Assembly (NCBI GenBank): GCA_002049545.1
Contig: LLYT01000012.1
Span: 1 to 44,188, forward strand
From: Deltaproteobacteria bacterium tcs-42
GTDB taxonomy: Bacteria; Desulfobacterota; Desulfuromonadia; Desulfuromonadales; Geopsychrobacteraceae
Length of the DNA: 44,188 bases
Reading direction: 5' to 3'
Each line of letters starts with the position of its first letter. The stretch's first letter is position 1. Shown piece by piece: positions 35,291 to 44,079 of this stretch. The notes below the pieces were generated by a model. The model saw only the letters and a program-made list of their open reading frames with translations, was not told where the DNA came from and ran no database searches. Both the position numbers and the translations under genes were made by a program.

Positions 35291-36949
35291 CTACCTGGAA
35301 TATTTCTGTTCCACCTGCGGCACAAACCACTGGTTGAAATTATAGCGGATTCCGGCAGGAGCCGCCTCTACATTACGAAAACGCTTGGAAACAGCCGGTA
35401 AGGCCTCGCCAACATAGAGGAATGTATACGGCTGCTCCTCAGCCAGTATTTCCTGAAAACGATCATAATAGATCTTACGCTGTGGCAGATCAAAAACCCG
35501 CCGCCCCTCTTCCAGCAAACGGTCAACCTCAGCATTTTTAAACCCGATAAAATTAAGCTCACGAGGCCCGGTCTTGCTGGAATGCCAGATATTATACTGA
35601 TCCGGTTCCGGTCCACCCGTCCAACCGAGGATCGTTGCATCGAAATTTCCCGGATTTATAAACTCCTTGAGAAATGTCGCCCACTCAATAATCCGCAGTT
35701 TCACCGCGACCCCAACCTCCTTGAAACGGCGCTGGATAATTTCACCCGTCTTGGCACGCAGATCGTTCCCCTGGTTGGTGACGATCGTGAAAGCCAGCTC
35801 TTTGCCATCTTTATCCAGAATGCCATTCCCATCGGTATCCTGCCAGCCGGCCTGCGCAAAAAGCTCGCGCGCCTTCGCAGGATCGTACGAATACTTTGGC
35901 ACGGCACCATTATAGACCCAGGTATCGGGTTTGTACGGACCCGTTGCGACACTACCATAGCCCAACAGAACTCCATCAATAAGTTCCTGCTTGTTGATGG
36001 CATAGGAAAGTGCCTGCCTGATCCGTTTATCCTGGAAGAGGGGGCGATTCAAATTATAGCCAAGGTAAGTATAACCAAAGTTCAGATAACGGTACTTATT
36101 ATACAACCGCTTAAACGCGGGCGTATCGGTTTGCCGATCAAACTGCAATGGCGAAAGTCCCATAAAGTCAAGACTTCCGGTCTGCAACTCAAGAAACTGT
36201 GTAGAAATATCGGGAATAATCCGATACACAACCCGCTTGATGTAAGGCTGCCCTTCAAAATAGTCGGGATTCGACTCAAGGACAATTTTTTCACCCCCAA
36301 CCCATTCAATAAACCGGTATGGACCTGTTCCCACCGGTTTGCGCGCCAGTTGGCTTTTGGTGATATCGGTCCCCTGCAAAAGGTGTTTCGGATGAATCGG
36401 TGTTGCCCAGCTGATTAAAGCCGGGGCATATGGCTGATCATAGTGGACAACAAAAGTATGTGGGTCGGGTGCTTCAACACCGGTGACCTGTTTGAACGAT
36501 TCAGCATAAGCTGTCGGAGTTTGCGGATCGATATAGAGCTGATAGTTAAACTCGACATCTGCCGAAGTCAACGGTGTACCATCGTGCCACGTGACCCCTT
36601 CGCGCAGGTGAAAAGTGAGGGTCAGGTTATCCTCAGAAATCTCCCAACTTTCAGCCAGTTCACCTTCAATCTGCAGATTTTTGTCGTAACGGACCAGACC
36701 ACTATAGATCAGGCCATTGATCGAACTGGACGCAGAATCCGACGCCAATACTGGCAACAGAGTGCTGGCATCGCCAATCGACGCCTCAATAAAAGTATCG
36801 CCAAATTCAGGGACCAGCGCCTCGGCAACTCCCGGATGATTCACCTCATCAGAGTCAGTGCAGGCACCAAGAAACAATAACATCACGCCGACAAACAGGA
36901 GATCAAATAGATATTTTTTTCTCATCAGAAGCCCCGATATTTTCTTCAT
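35291..36949 (-). CDS. Peptide-binding lipoprotein, DppA/OppA type (SBP_bac_5)
   Basis: The 552-residue solute-binding protein has a lipoprotein signal with lipobox LGAC near residue 30, then the family-5 pattern: '[29 protein letters not shown]', '[26 protein letters not shown]', '[11 protein letters not shown]' and '[20 protein letters not shown]'. It captures peptides or similar solutes in the periplasm for the permeases downstream. Its ATG overlaps the stop of the preceding lipoprotein gene (ATGA). Confidence 0.9.
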   Translation of the reverse strand: MKKISGLLMRKKYLFDLLFVGVMLLFLGACTDSDEVNHPGVAEALVPEFGDTFIEASIGDASTLLPVLASDSASSSINGLIYSGLVRYDKNLQIEGELAESWEISEDNLTLTFHLREGVTWHDGTPLTSADVEFNYQLYIDPQTPTAYAESFKQVTGVEAPDPHTFVVHYDQPYAPALISWATPIHPKHLLQGTDITKSQLARKPVGTGPYRFIEWVGGEKIVLESNPDYFEGQPYIKRVVYRIIPDISTQFLELQTGSLDFMGLSPLQFDRQTDTPAFKRLYNKYRYLNFGYTYLGYNLNRPLFQDKRIRQALSYAINKQELIDGVLLGYGSVATGPYKPDTWVYNGAVPKYSYDPAKARELFAQAGWQDTDGNGILDKDGKELAFTIVTNQGNDLRAKTGEIIQRRFKEVGVAVKLRIIEWATFLKEFINPGNFDATILGWTGGPEPDQYNIWHSSKTGPRELNFIGFKNAEVDRLLEEGRRVFDLPQRKIYYDRFQEILAEEQPYTFLYVGEALPAVSKRFRNVEAAPAGIRYNFNQWFVPQVEQKYSR

Positions 36950-37701
36950 GGCAATGTCTCAAGGGGGATATTTACCGGCTTTTCCAGAGAGAATTGTGCT
37001 ATATCAATCCCTCCGTTGACCCTCAATTCAGAGAATTTCATTTTGACCCGGGTCTGCTCAAGAGGCATGGCAATTTCAATCGTATAGGGAAATTGATCCT
37101 TTTCTGAAAACTTCTGGTAATCGACCGAGAGATACTTTTTTCCGCCACTATAGTAGCGACAACCGATCAACTGTAATTGCCGGTCAAACAATAATTCCTG
37201 ACGCTGATCACTTCCCGACAGAACCAACATCAAAGCATCAGCTGACATCTCAACGCTGCTGTGTTGATAAGCGGTCACTGGCGGATCATAGAGTAACAGT
37301 TTCAATAAATCTTCAACCTTCAGGGGGACCCGGGAAAAGCGGACAATATTTTCATAACTGGCGGGGCCACGCAGAAACCGACCAGGGACGCTGGTATTGA
37401 GAAGGACCGATAATACATCACCATCCGAGGTCATTTGTAAAACCAGCTGACCGAATCCGGTTAACACATCGGCCCGTAACCGATTTGGTTTTTCTAACAA
37501 GAGAAACTGTTGAGTGGAATAATACTTATCCCCGCTCTGCAGCGAAACTCCGGCAGCCCCATCCAATGATAAATATTGACCCGAGTCAGAGGCCATCCTG
37601 GTTAATAATTGGTCGGCCGTTGGCAGCGTCGTCCAAACCGGATCGGCAGGGCGGATGCAACCCGTCAGAAGGATCAGCAGAAACAGAAATAGCCAGCGCA
37701 T
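36946..37701 (-). CDS. LolB-like / DUF4292-type outer-membrane lipoprotein
   Basis: A 251-residue protein with signal and lipobox LTGC at about 11-15. The rest is predicted beta-rich: 'LSLDGAAGVSLQSGDKYYSTQQFLLLEKPNRLRADVLTGFGQLVLQMTSDG', a pattern like the LolB/LolA half-barrel. LolB receives lipoproteins at the outer membrane. Because lolCD lie in the same strand block, such a role is attractive, but the resemblance is by fold pattern only and it may instead be a DUF4292 protein of other function. It shares one base (TGATG) with the TPR gene stop. Confidence 0.6.
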   Translation of the reverse strand: MRWLFLFLLILLTGCIRPADPVWTTLPTADQLLTRMASDSGQYLSLDGAAGVSLQSGDKYYSTQQFLLLEKPNRLRADVLTGFGQLVLQMTSDGDVLSVLLNTSVPGRFLRGPASYENIVRFSRVPLKVEDLLKLLLYDPPVTAYQHSSVEMSADALMLVLSGSDQRQELLFDRQLQLIGCRYYSGGKKYLSVDYQKFSEKDQFPYTIEIAMPLEQTRVKMKFSELRVNGGIDIAQFSLEKPVNIPLETLP

Positions 37702-39440
37702 CAGTCCTCCACTGCTAACGTTGCTTTCAGTTTGTCTTCAATCTGTTGCGCCTGTGGATCTAACTCCAGCGCACGTCGATACGCAGCAGCTGCTGCGTCC
37801 CAAAGGTTCATGGCACGATAGAGGTCCCCTAAATGTTCATAAATGACAGCATCGTCAGGATGTAATTCAGTCGCCTTTTCAAGCTGTTCACGGCTCTCAG
37901 AATAACGTCCCATTTTAAAATAAACCCACCCCAGGGTATCATGAACATAGCCACTGGGACTTATCGCTAAAGCTTTTTGTGCCCTGGACAAAGCTAATGG
38001 CAGATCAATTTCTTTTTCTGCCTGGTGATAAGCGAGAAAATTCAGTGCATTCGAATGAGCATCATCGAGCAGTAGAATTTTTTCCATTGTTGCTACCGCC
38101 GCCTGACGATTTGCGAGTTTTTCATATAACACGCCGAGCTGGTAAAGCAGCTGGACGGCCTCAGGATTCTTTTCAACACCGGCCAAAGCAACCGCGATCG
38201 CCGCTTGGTGATCTTCCCGATCTCCGAGAAAAGCGACCAGATAATAATAAACCTCGGTTTGGTGGATATCGTCCTGAATCATCCGCCGCAATATAGCTAT
38301 CGCTTGATCATCCCGATCTGACTCCTTGTACAAGTAAGCCAATTGCAACCTGGCTTGCGGATCAATTGGAGATTCACTGCTGATCAGCTCCAAAGCAGAA
38401 ATCGCTTCTGTCACCTTCCCCTGACCCGACAAAGCCATGGCCAGATAATAACCAATGCTGTCGTGATTATTATCCGCTTCAAGCAGTAAACGGAAGGTGT
38501 TCTCAGCGTCGATCCAGTTTTCCAGCTCCAGTTGAATCAATCCAATCCGGTTAAGGATCTGTAGATTCTCAGGATACTGTTGCCATACCGCCTGAAACTG
38601 GACGAGAGCAGCGTCTAATTGGTGCCGGGCAAGGAAATATTGCGCCAAATGCTGCCGAACCGCCGCCGCTCTCGGGTTACGGGCAACGATGGTCTGATAC
38701 AGCTCAATGGCACCATCCGGATCGCGCTGCTCCAATATTTTTCCATATTCAAGAGCCGCCTGCAGATGGTCCGGTTGCCGTTTCAATAACTGCTGATAAA
38801 CTGCAGCGGCCTTGTCTAGCTGCTGGTTTTCCAGATAAAGGCGTGCCAGGGCCAGCTGTGCCAAACCGGCTTCCGGGTGCTGCTTTTGCAGTGCCTCCAA
38901 TACAGAGGTTGCCTCGTCTTTCCGGTCCAGCCGGGTCAGAGCCATTGCCAAGCGTAGCTGTAATGCCCCATTCTCAGGCTCCAACTGTAACGCATGACGA
39001 AAATGATCGATTGCAAGCACATAATTCTGTTGCTGGCTGAGAACGTCTCCCAGCAGCTCATGTCCGGCCACACTCTCTGAATCTCGCGCCAGAAGAACTT
39101 CCAAAGCAGCAACCGCCTGCTCCGGTTGCTGCAGATGCAAATAGGTCCTGGCTAGAAGCAACTGCAGGTAATCGGATTGAGGATCAAAGCTGATCGCCCG
39201 ATTAAGGGCAGCAATGGCCTCTTCCCAGCGATTTTCTGCACCTGCCATTCTGAATTGGCTGAAAGCGAATAACGCTTTTGCCTCGGGATCATCCAGTTCT
39301 GACCGATACTCAACCGCAGCACGATAATTTTGATCCGGTCGTTGCGATACATGGGCAGCACTGCAGCCGGAAATCAGAAGCAGGAGAGGAAGCAACCTGA
39401 ATACTATTTTTTCAACCCGCTTAAGGTATTGAATCTTCAA
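37701..39440 (-). CDS. TPR-repeat lipoprotein
   Basis: The 579-residue protein starts with a signal peptide and lipobox ISGC (about residue 26), then consists of about 14 tandem tetratricopeptide repeats (for example 'LLARTYLHLQQPEQAVAALEVLL', 'YEHLGDLYRAMNLWDAAAAAYRRALELDP'). TPR lipoproteins serve as scaffolds in the periplasm or at the outer membrane. It is the first gene of the long minus-strand block, preceded by a candidate promoter. Its partner is unknown; the LolB-like neighbour is a candidate. Confidence 0.85.
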   Translation of the reverse strand: MKIQYLKRVEKIVFRLLPLLLLISGCSAAHVSQRPDQNYRAAVEYRSELDDPEAKALFAFSQFRMAGAENRWEEAIAALNRAISFDPQSDYLQLLLARTYLHLQQPEQAVAALEVLLARDSESVAGHELLGDVLSQQQNYVLAIDHFRHALQLEPENGALQLRLAMALTRLDRKDEATSVLEALQKQHPEAGLAQLALARLYLENQQLDKAAAVYQQLLKRQPDHLQAALEYGKILEQRDPDGAIELYQTIVARNPRAAAVRQHLAQYFLARHQLDAALVQFQAVWQQYPENLQILNRIGLIQLELENWIDAENTFRLLLEADNNHDSIGYYLAMALSGQGKVTEAISALELISSESPIDPQARLQLAYLYKESDRDDQAIAILRRMIQDDIHQTEVYYYLVAFLGDREDHQAAIAVALAGVEKNPEAVQLLYQLGVLYEKLANRQAAVATMEKILLLDDAHSNALNFLAYHQAEKEIDLPLALSRAQKALAISPSGYVHDTLGWVYFKMGRYSESREQLEKATELHPDDAVIYEHLGDLYRAMNLWDAAAAAYRRALELDPQAQQIEDKLKATLAVED

Positions 39441-39461
39441 AAAAATATTCCCCGATACAAG

Positions 39462-39491
39462 AGTATAATGATAAACATTAAGTGTCGATAA
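39462..39491 (-). promoter_or_regulatory. Candidate sigma-70 promoter for the TPR-transporter operon
   Basis: On the minus strand a TTATCG box (39486-39491) and a TATACT box (39462-39467) are 18 bases apart, about 20 bases before the TPR gene start. The -35 is weak. There is no closer upstream gene on this strand, so a promoter is expected here. Confidence 0.35.
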
Positions 39492-39547
39492 GTAGCATAC
39501 TCATTTCGCGAGGGTCAAACCCTTTAGAGTTCAGCTGCACATCTTTA

Positions 39548-39639
39548 CAGAGCTGAAATTTCTGGTAAAATCCAACCATGTGTAATCTGTAACGCTTTGG
39601 CAAAAACACATGGGATGGCTCGACAAAAATTCAGCTCTG
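39548..39639. repeat. Nested long inverted repeat
   Basis: CAGAGCTGAAATTT at 39548 pairs with AAAATTCAGCTCTG ending 39639 (13 of 14), and inside it CCATGTGT (39576) pairs with ACACATGG (39606). The 92 bases could fold into one long interrupted stem. It may be a mobile-element relic, a regulatory RNA structure or an operator region; no coding frame fits. Confidence 0.55.
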
Positions 39640-39647
39640 CAAGTCCT

Positions 39648-39685
39648 GGTGGTTTTCTCAGGGTCGAAGGCCTGAGAAAACCACC
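39648..39685. repeat. Perfect 15-bp stem-loop
   Basis: GGTGGTTTTCTCAGG and CCTGAGAAAACCACC form a perfect 15-bp stem around GTCGAAGG. No T-run follows on either side, so it is unlike a simple terminator. It sits in the divergent region between the TPR and symporter operons, nine bases after the nested repeat and 12 bases before the MITE-like element. Confidence 0.75.
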
Positions 39686-39697
39686 GTAATTCCGTAG

Positions 39698-39849
39698 CAG
39701 GCTGTTGAAAAACAGCCTGTGGAGCCCATGGACGGGCGACCAAAATCGAGAGCTGGTTTCTAAGTCCTTGATTTTGTGAGCAAGACGGAAATCGCTTTTT
39801 CGGCTTGCGGAGTTGAAAAGGCCCAGGATGGGACTTTTTCAACATCCTG
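39698..39849. mobile_element. 152-bp MITE-like element
   Basis: The segment begins CAGGCTGTTGAAAAA and ends TTTTTCAACATCCTG, imperfect terminal inverted repeats (14 of 15). Each end also folds locally: CAGGCTGTTGAAAAACAGCCTG on the left and CAGGATGGGACTTTTTCAACATCCTG on the right. It has no gene; the 115-residue minus ORF of the track over it looks like noise. I recall similar 'GCTGTTGAAAAAC' repeats in Desulfuromonadales intergenic regions, which is memory, not a search. Confidence 0.65.
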
Positions 39850-39994
39850 GTAGAGGAGACTTTTTGTAACGCCATCAACCTGTAATTATTGTTGTATTTC
39901 TACTCTTTCACGATTAGTCTGTAAACTATGACTTCGACACAAAAAACATCCATGTCAATTTTCTGGAATCAGTGGACATAAAAGAGGTCCGGCG

Positions 39995-40246
39995 ATGAAA
40001 GAGCCTCAAGGAAATTACATCAGAGAAGCCTGGATCCTTTGTCTGATTCTGGGCTTGATCATGATCAACTTTCCCTTCATCCATATATTCAATACTAAAC
40101 AGTTGCTGTTCGGTATGCCGAAACTTGTTCTCTACTTCTTTATCGGCTGGCCGGTATCGATAGCCGTTATCTGGCTTTTTGTCCGGTACATCGAAAGGGA
40201 CTCGCAAGATGGCTCTACATCACTGCAAGACAAGGGCGACCCATGA
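39995..40246 (+). CDS. Small two-TM protein upstream of the symporter-sensor (CbrX-like)
   Basis: An 83-residue membrane protein with helices at about 11-31 (WILCLILGLIMINFPFIHIF) and 43-64 (LVLYFFIGWPVSIAVIWLFV), separated by a short loop. It has a good AGAGG ribosome site and overlaps the next gene by four bases (ATGA). Pseudomonas cbrA is likewise preceded by a small overlapping gene, cbrX, which couples its translation; this may be the counterpart, or a small subunit of the transporter. No sequence match could be run. Confidence 0.65.
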   Translation: MKEPQGNYIREAWILCLILGLIMINFPFIHIFNTKQLLFGMPKLVLYFFIGWPVSIAVIWLFVRYIERDSQDGSTSLQDKGDP

Positions 40247-43200
40247 TTTCAGCAAAATCGGTCCTGTTCATGTCGGTGATCTCCCCTACAACGGTTCTGC
40301 TTGTCTCACTTGGCTATTTGGCGCTGTTGTTTCTGATCGCCTCCTATGCGGAAAAGTGTCGCAAAACCGACAATTGCCTTCTGAAAAACGCAAATGTTTA
40401 TGCATTGTCGCTAGCAGTCTATTGCACCAGCTGGACATTTTACGGCAGCGTTGGCAAAGCCGCCTCCAACGGCCTGGAATTTCTCCCGATCTATTTAGGA
40501 CCAACCCTGATTGCTTTTGCCTGGTGGTTTCTGCTGCGCAAGATGGTCCTCATCAGTAAGCAGCAAAATATTACCAGCATTGCCGATTTTCTTTCCAGTC
40601 GCTACGATCGCTCCACGCTTCTTGGTGCTATTGTCACACTGTTTGCCGTCTTCGGCATTACCCCCTATATCGCCCTACAGTTGAAAGCCATTGCCCAGAC
40701 ATTGGCTATTCTGTCGATGCCGGTAACAGCTCCCGATACAGGTTTATACGATTTCACAGCCAAACTTCCGGGAAGCATTGATATCGCATTTTTTGTTGCC
40801 ATGCTGTTGGCTCTGTTTGGCGTGCTATTTGGTGCCAGAAGCCTGGACGCATCAGAAAAACATGAGGGACTGGTCGTCGCAGTTGCCTTTGAATCTCTGG
40901 TTAAATTGATCGCTTTTCTTGCCGTCGGTATTTTTGTTACCTATGGTCTGTTTGATGGTTTTATCGATGTTTTCCAGCGCTTTTATGAACAATTTCCAGA
41001 ACGTCGCGACCTGCTCCTGCTTGGCACTGAACGGACCCCCTACACCAAATGGTTTACACTTATTATTCTGTCGATGACGGCTGTCATGTTTCTGCCCCGA
41101 CAGTTCCACATCATGATCACAGAAAATATCGATGAACAGCATATCAAATCTGCCATGTGGAAATTTCCAGCTTACCTTTTCCTGATCAATCTGTTTGTTC
41201 TGCCAATCGCCCTTGGAGGTTTGATCATCAATGGTGGTGACACGACACAGGCCGATTATTTTGTCCTGACTCTGCCAATGTCTGCGGGACAGCCATGGTT
41301 AGCTCTGCTGGTCTTCATTGGTGGGCTGTCTGCCTCTGCCGGAATGGTCATGGTGTCTGCAGTCACGATAGCAACCATGATCCTGAACCAGTTGGTTATG
41401 CCGATCATTCTGAAACTGAATGTCAAAGCGCAAAATATCTCCGGGCTGCTGATCAGCATTAAACGCCTTGGTATTCTTGGTGTCATCTTTATTGGTTACT
41501 TCTATTTCAAAATCATTGGCAGTTCCTACGCTCTGGTCAACATGGGGCTGATATCTTTTGCTGCGGTGACTCAGTTTGCGCCAGCCGTAATTGGTGGGCT
41601 TTTCTGGAAAAGGGCGAATCGCAAAGCCGCCATATCGGGAATCAGCCTGGGTTTTGTCCTGTGGTTTTATACCCTCCTCATTCCATCATTTGTCCGCTCC
41701 GGCTGGCTCAGCTCAGAGATTCTACAAAATGGCCTCTATGGTATCAACCTGTTGAAACCCCTGGAGCTATTCGGCTTGCGTGGGTTTGATATGTACACCC
41801 ACTCTCTGTTCTGGAGTATGCTTTTCAATCTGGCAGCCTACCTGACGTTATCATTCTTTGCCAGACAGACAGAGTCGGAAGAGATGCAAGCCGAAAGATT
41901 TGTTGATATTTTTGTCGAGCAGCCGACACAACCAGCAAAGCTCAAGCGCATCAGCAAAGCACCAACCGTTATGGAATTTGTCGAATTAATGTCCAAATTC
42001 ATTGGTAAAAAACCGGCCCAAGCTGCTATAGCCGATTTTTTAGACAATCAGGAAATTGATGCCAAGGGTAATCTTTCCGATCATGAAATACCCAACCTGA
42101 AAAGCTTCACACAACGCACCCTGGCCGGTCACGTCGGTGCCGCTCCTGCGAAAATCATTCTCGAAAACTATCTGTCCGCTCGCGGTAGTCAGATGGAAGA
42201 TATCTTCGATATATTTGGCACAGTCACTATCAGTCATGCCTCCAGCCGCGAGCAATTGAGTGTCCTGTATGACACTGCACAAATTGTTTCCAGCGGAGGA
42301 GATTTTCAGAAAATCAGCGACAATATACTGGAACTGCTTGCGCAACAATTTAAATTTGACCTTTGTGTGATCCGCTTTCTCGAACCTGAATCGATGACAT
42401 TGATGGTCAAGAGTCTGGTTGGTTCAGCAACGGAACATCTAGGCCAGTTTGAGCGAAATCTCAATATGGATACCTACATCGGGCAGGCGTTCCTGTCTAA
42501 TGCCACTACAGTTGTCAATGATGTCGACTATATCGACAAGCCTCTTTCAGCACAACACATGAAGCGTGATGGGATCACCTGTCTGGCTCACACTCCAATC
42601 GTTTTTGAAGGGGACCCCATTGGAATTCTGTCGGCTTTTTCCAAAACCACAAAAGGGATCTTTACCAGGGAATTCATTGCCCTGTTTGAAAATTTGGCCG
42701 GGCAGGTCGGAATTGCGTGGCGCAACGATCAACAACTACAAAAACTTTTACGCGGTCGTGAACAGGAACGGGAGATGCAGATTGCCAGAGAGATTCAAAA
42801 AACTTTCCTCCCTGCAAACCTCCCCGATCAAGAAAATATCGCTATTGCCGGACTCTGTGTCTCTGCCCATCAAGTTGGCGGAGACTATTACGACATCATT
42901 GAACGCGATAATTCATCATACGACTTGATCATAGCCGATGTGTCAGGGCACAGTATTGGTTCAGCGCTGATCATGGCTGAAACACGCACTTTCATCCATG
43001 CCCGTATGGAAAGCATCAAACATCCGTCTGAAATGTTGCATGCTCTCAACGGCTATTTCCTTAAAGATCTGGATCGCTCCGATCAGTTTGTCACCATGTT
43101 TTACCTCCATTATAATTCACTCACTCATCGGCTGATTTATAGCAATGCCGGTCACAACACGCCGCTTCTCTGGAAAAGTCGGGAACGGAAAATCGTAACT

Positions 43201-43494
43201 CTGGATACCGAAGGGATGATTTTCGGGATCAAAAGCGATATTTCTTTTGAGCAGAAAGCGACAGACCTCGAACCAGGAGATATTCTCCTTCTGTACACAG
43301 ATGGAATTATCGAAGCTGAAAACAAAGACAAGGTCTTCTTTGGAATCGAAAGATTGGGAAAGCTGCTTGAAGAATGCGATGATTTGCACCCTCAAGAACT
43401 GATCGATCAGATTATGACCCAGGGACGAATGTTCACCGGAATGCGACATTTCAATGACGACATTACTCTCGTTGCCATGAAGGTTTTAAAATGA
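40243..43494 (+). CDS. SLC5 symporter-STAC-GAF-SpoIIE phosphatase fusion
   Basis: Residues 15-550 form a sodium:solute symporter with about 13 membrane helices; 'YCTSWTFYGSVGKAASNGLEFLPIYLGPTL' is the CbrA-type SLC5 N-terminus. Residues 585-660 match the STAC linker of transporter-coupled sensors ('FIGKKPAQAAIADFL', 'FTQRTLAGHVGAAPAKIILENYL'). A GAF domain follows (about 670-830), then a helix 'EQEREMQIAREIQKTFLP' and a SpoIIE-type PP2C phosphatase (about 850-1082). The phosphatase metal residues are all visible: VGGDYYD, IADVSGHSIGSAL, LLLYTDGIIEAEN, NDDITLVAMK. CbrA ends in a histidine kinase; here the output is a serine phosphatase. The likely target is the STAS protein encoded 184 bases downstream. 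The solute is unknown. Confidence 0.85.
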   Translation: MISAKSVLFMSVISPTTVLLVSLGYLALLFLIASYAEKCRKTDNCLLKNANVYALSLAVYCTSWTFYGSVGKAASNGLEFLPIYLGPTLIAFAWWFLLRKMVLISKQQNITSIADFLSSRYDRSTLLGAIVTLFAVFGITPYIALQLKAIAQTLAILSMPVTAPDTGLYDFTAKLPGSIDIAFFVAMLLALFGVLFGARSLDASEKHEGLVVAVAFESLVKLIAFLAVGIFVTYGLFDGFIDVFQRFYEQFPERRDLLLLGTERTPYTKWFTLIILSMTAVMFLPRQFHIMITENIDEQHIKSAMWKFPAYLFLINLFVLPIALGGLIINGGDTTQADYFVLTLPMSAGQPWLALLVFIGGLSASAGMVMVSAVTIATMILNQLVMPIILKLNVKAQNISGLLISIKRLGILGVIFIGYFYFKIIGSSYALVNMGLISFAAVTQFAPAVIGGLFWKRANRKAAISGISLGFVLWFYTLLIPSFVRSGWLSSEILQNGLYGINLLKPLELFGLRGFDMYTHSLFWSMLFNLAAYLTLSFFARQTESEEMQAERFVDIFVEQPTQPAKLKRISKAPTVMEFVELMSKFIGKKPAQAAIADFLDNQEIDAKGNLSDHEIPNLKSFTQRTLAGHVGAAPAKIILENYLSARGSQMEDIFDIFGTVTISHASSREQLSVLYDTAQIVSSGGDFQKISDNILELLAQQFKFDLCVIRFLEPESMTLMVKSLVGSATEHLGQFERNLNMDTYIGQAFLSNATTVVNDVDYIDKPLSAQHMKRDGITCLAHTPIVFEGDPIGILSAFSKTTKGIFTREFIALFENLAGQVGIAWRNDQQLQKLLRGREQEREMQIAREIQKTFLPANLPDQENIAIAGLCVSAHQVGGDYYDIIERDNSSYDLIIADVSGHSIGSALIMAETRTFIHARMESIKHPSEMLHALNGYFLKDLDRSDQFVTMFYLHYNSLTHRLIYSNAGHNTPLLWKSRERKIVTLDTEGMIFGIKSDISFEQKATDLEPGDILLLYTDGIIEAENKDKVFFGIERLGKLLEECDDLHPQELIDQIMTQGRMFTGMRHFNDDITLVAMKVLK

Positions 43495-43571
43495 TCATTG
43501 ATGGAAGTCCACCTCACGGCGTTACGGCGTTTTGTTCAGGACCTCGACACACCTCTTCTCCGCTGAAAAAC

Positions 43572-43598
43572 CCCCAGGCCGTCCAGGGGAGAATTTTT
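43572..43598. terminator. Possible bidirectional terminator after the symporter-phosphatase gene
   Basis: CCCCAGG-CCGT-CCAGGGG folds as a hairpin with one A-A mismatch and is followed by GAGAATTTTT on the plus strand; on the other strand it is followed by GTTTTTC. It is weaker than the comEA terminator. It could separate the STAS gene from the upstream transcript, which fits the promoter candidate right after it. Confidence 0.4.
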
Positions 43599-43600
43599 AC

Positions 43601-43629
43601 TTAGTTATCGACCGAAAATAGGGTACAAT
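43601..43629 (+). promoter_or_regulatory. Candidate promoter for the STAS gene
   Basis: TTAGTT (43601-43606) and TACAAT (43624-43629) are 17 bases apart and 48 bases before the STAS start codon. The -10 box is good, the -35 weak. With the hairpin just upstream, the STAS gene may be transcribed on its own as well as by read-through. Confidence 0.4.
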
Positions 43630-43677
43630 CAACAGCGTAACGTAAAAACCACTAAATTCGAATAAGGGAGATCTTGC

Positions 43678-44013
43678 ATGCAGTTAAACATGACCGAACA
43701 GGACGATATTGTCATAATAAGCGTCGAAGAAGAGCGAATGGATGCCCATAACAGTGGAGACCTTAAAGAACAGATGCTGCAACTGTTTGACGAGGGGAAA
43801 TGTAGCCTGATCATTGATTTGAATGCGGTCCGCTTCATCGATTCGTCGGGTCTTGGTGCTTTGGTTTCCGGCTTCAAAAATGCCAGTGCCCGTGAAGGAA
43901 GTCTCAAGCTCTGCTGCTTGCAACCGCAAGTCCGTTCGATGTTTGAACTCACACGTTTACATCGGGTTTTTGAAATTCACACAAATCAGAATGAAGCATT
44001 GGGTAGCTTCTAA
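43678..44013 (+). CDS. STAS-domain anti-sigma-factor antagonist
   Basis: A 111-residue single STAS domain. 'LIIDLNAVRFIDSSGLGALVSGFKNA' contains the DSSGLG loop whose serine is phosphorylated by anti-sigma kinases in SpoIIAA/RsbV-type proteins. AAGGGAG precedes the ATG. Dephosphorylation by a SpoIIE-type phosphatase frees such proteins to capture an anti-sigma kinase, and the phosphatase is encoded immediately upstream. No RsbW-like kinase or sigma gene is visible; the window turns into an insertion sequence right after this gene, so the partner may be displaced. Confidence 0.9.
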   Translation: MQLNMTEQDDIVIISVEEERMDAHNSGDLKEQMLQLFDEGKCSLIIDLNAVRFIDSSGLGALVSGFKNASAREGSLKLCCLQPQVRSMFELTRLHRVFEIHTNQNEALGSF

Positions 44014-44019
44014 CTGTTG

Positions 44020-44066
44020 AGTGCCACGACATCGTAGACACTTTTTAGTGCCAGGACATCGTGAAC
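44020..44066. repeat. Direct repeats at the end of an insertion sequence
   Basis: AGTGCCACGACATCGTAGAC (44020) and AGTGCCAGGACATCGTGAAC (44047) are near-identical 20-base units 27 bases apart. Their position just beyond a transposase-like 3' end suggests the terminal transposase-binding repeats of an IS481-like element. The first begins seven bases after the STAS stop codon, so the element lies almost against that gene. Confidence 0.6.
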
Positions 44067-44079
44067 TCAACCGAATATT

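Noticed and set aside
35582-36418. Plus-strand 278-residue ORF
   Set aside because: It is a long shadow frame antisense to the peptide-binding lipoprotein gene; no ribosome site or recognisable domain.
39531-39878. Minus-strand 115-residue ORF in the divergent intergenic region
   Set aside because: It runs across the inverted repeats and the MITE-like element, has no plausible ribosome site or protein family pattern, and its length is explained by chance.
40852-43449. Several minus-strand ORFs of 70-110 residues
   Set aside because: All lie antisense to the symporter-phosphatase fusion, whose domains are continuous and intact.
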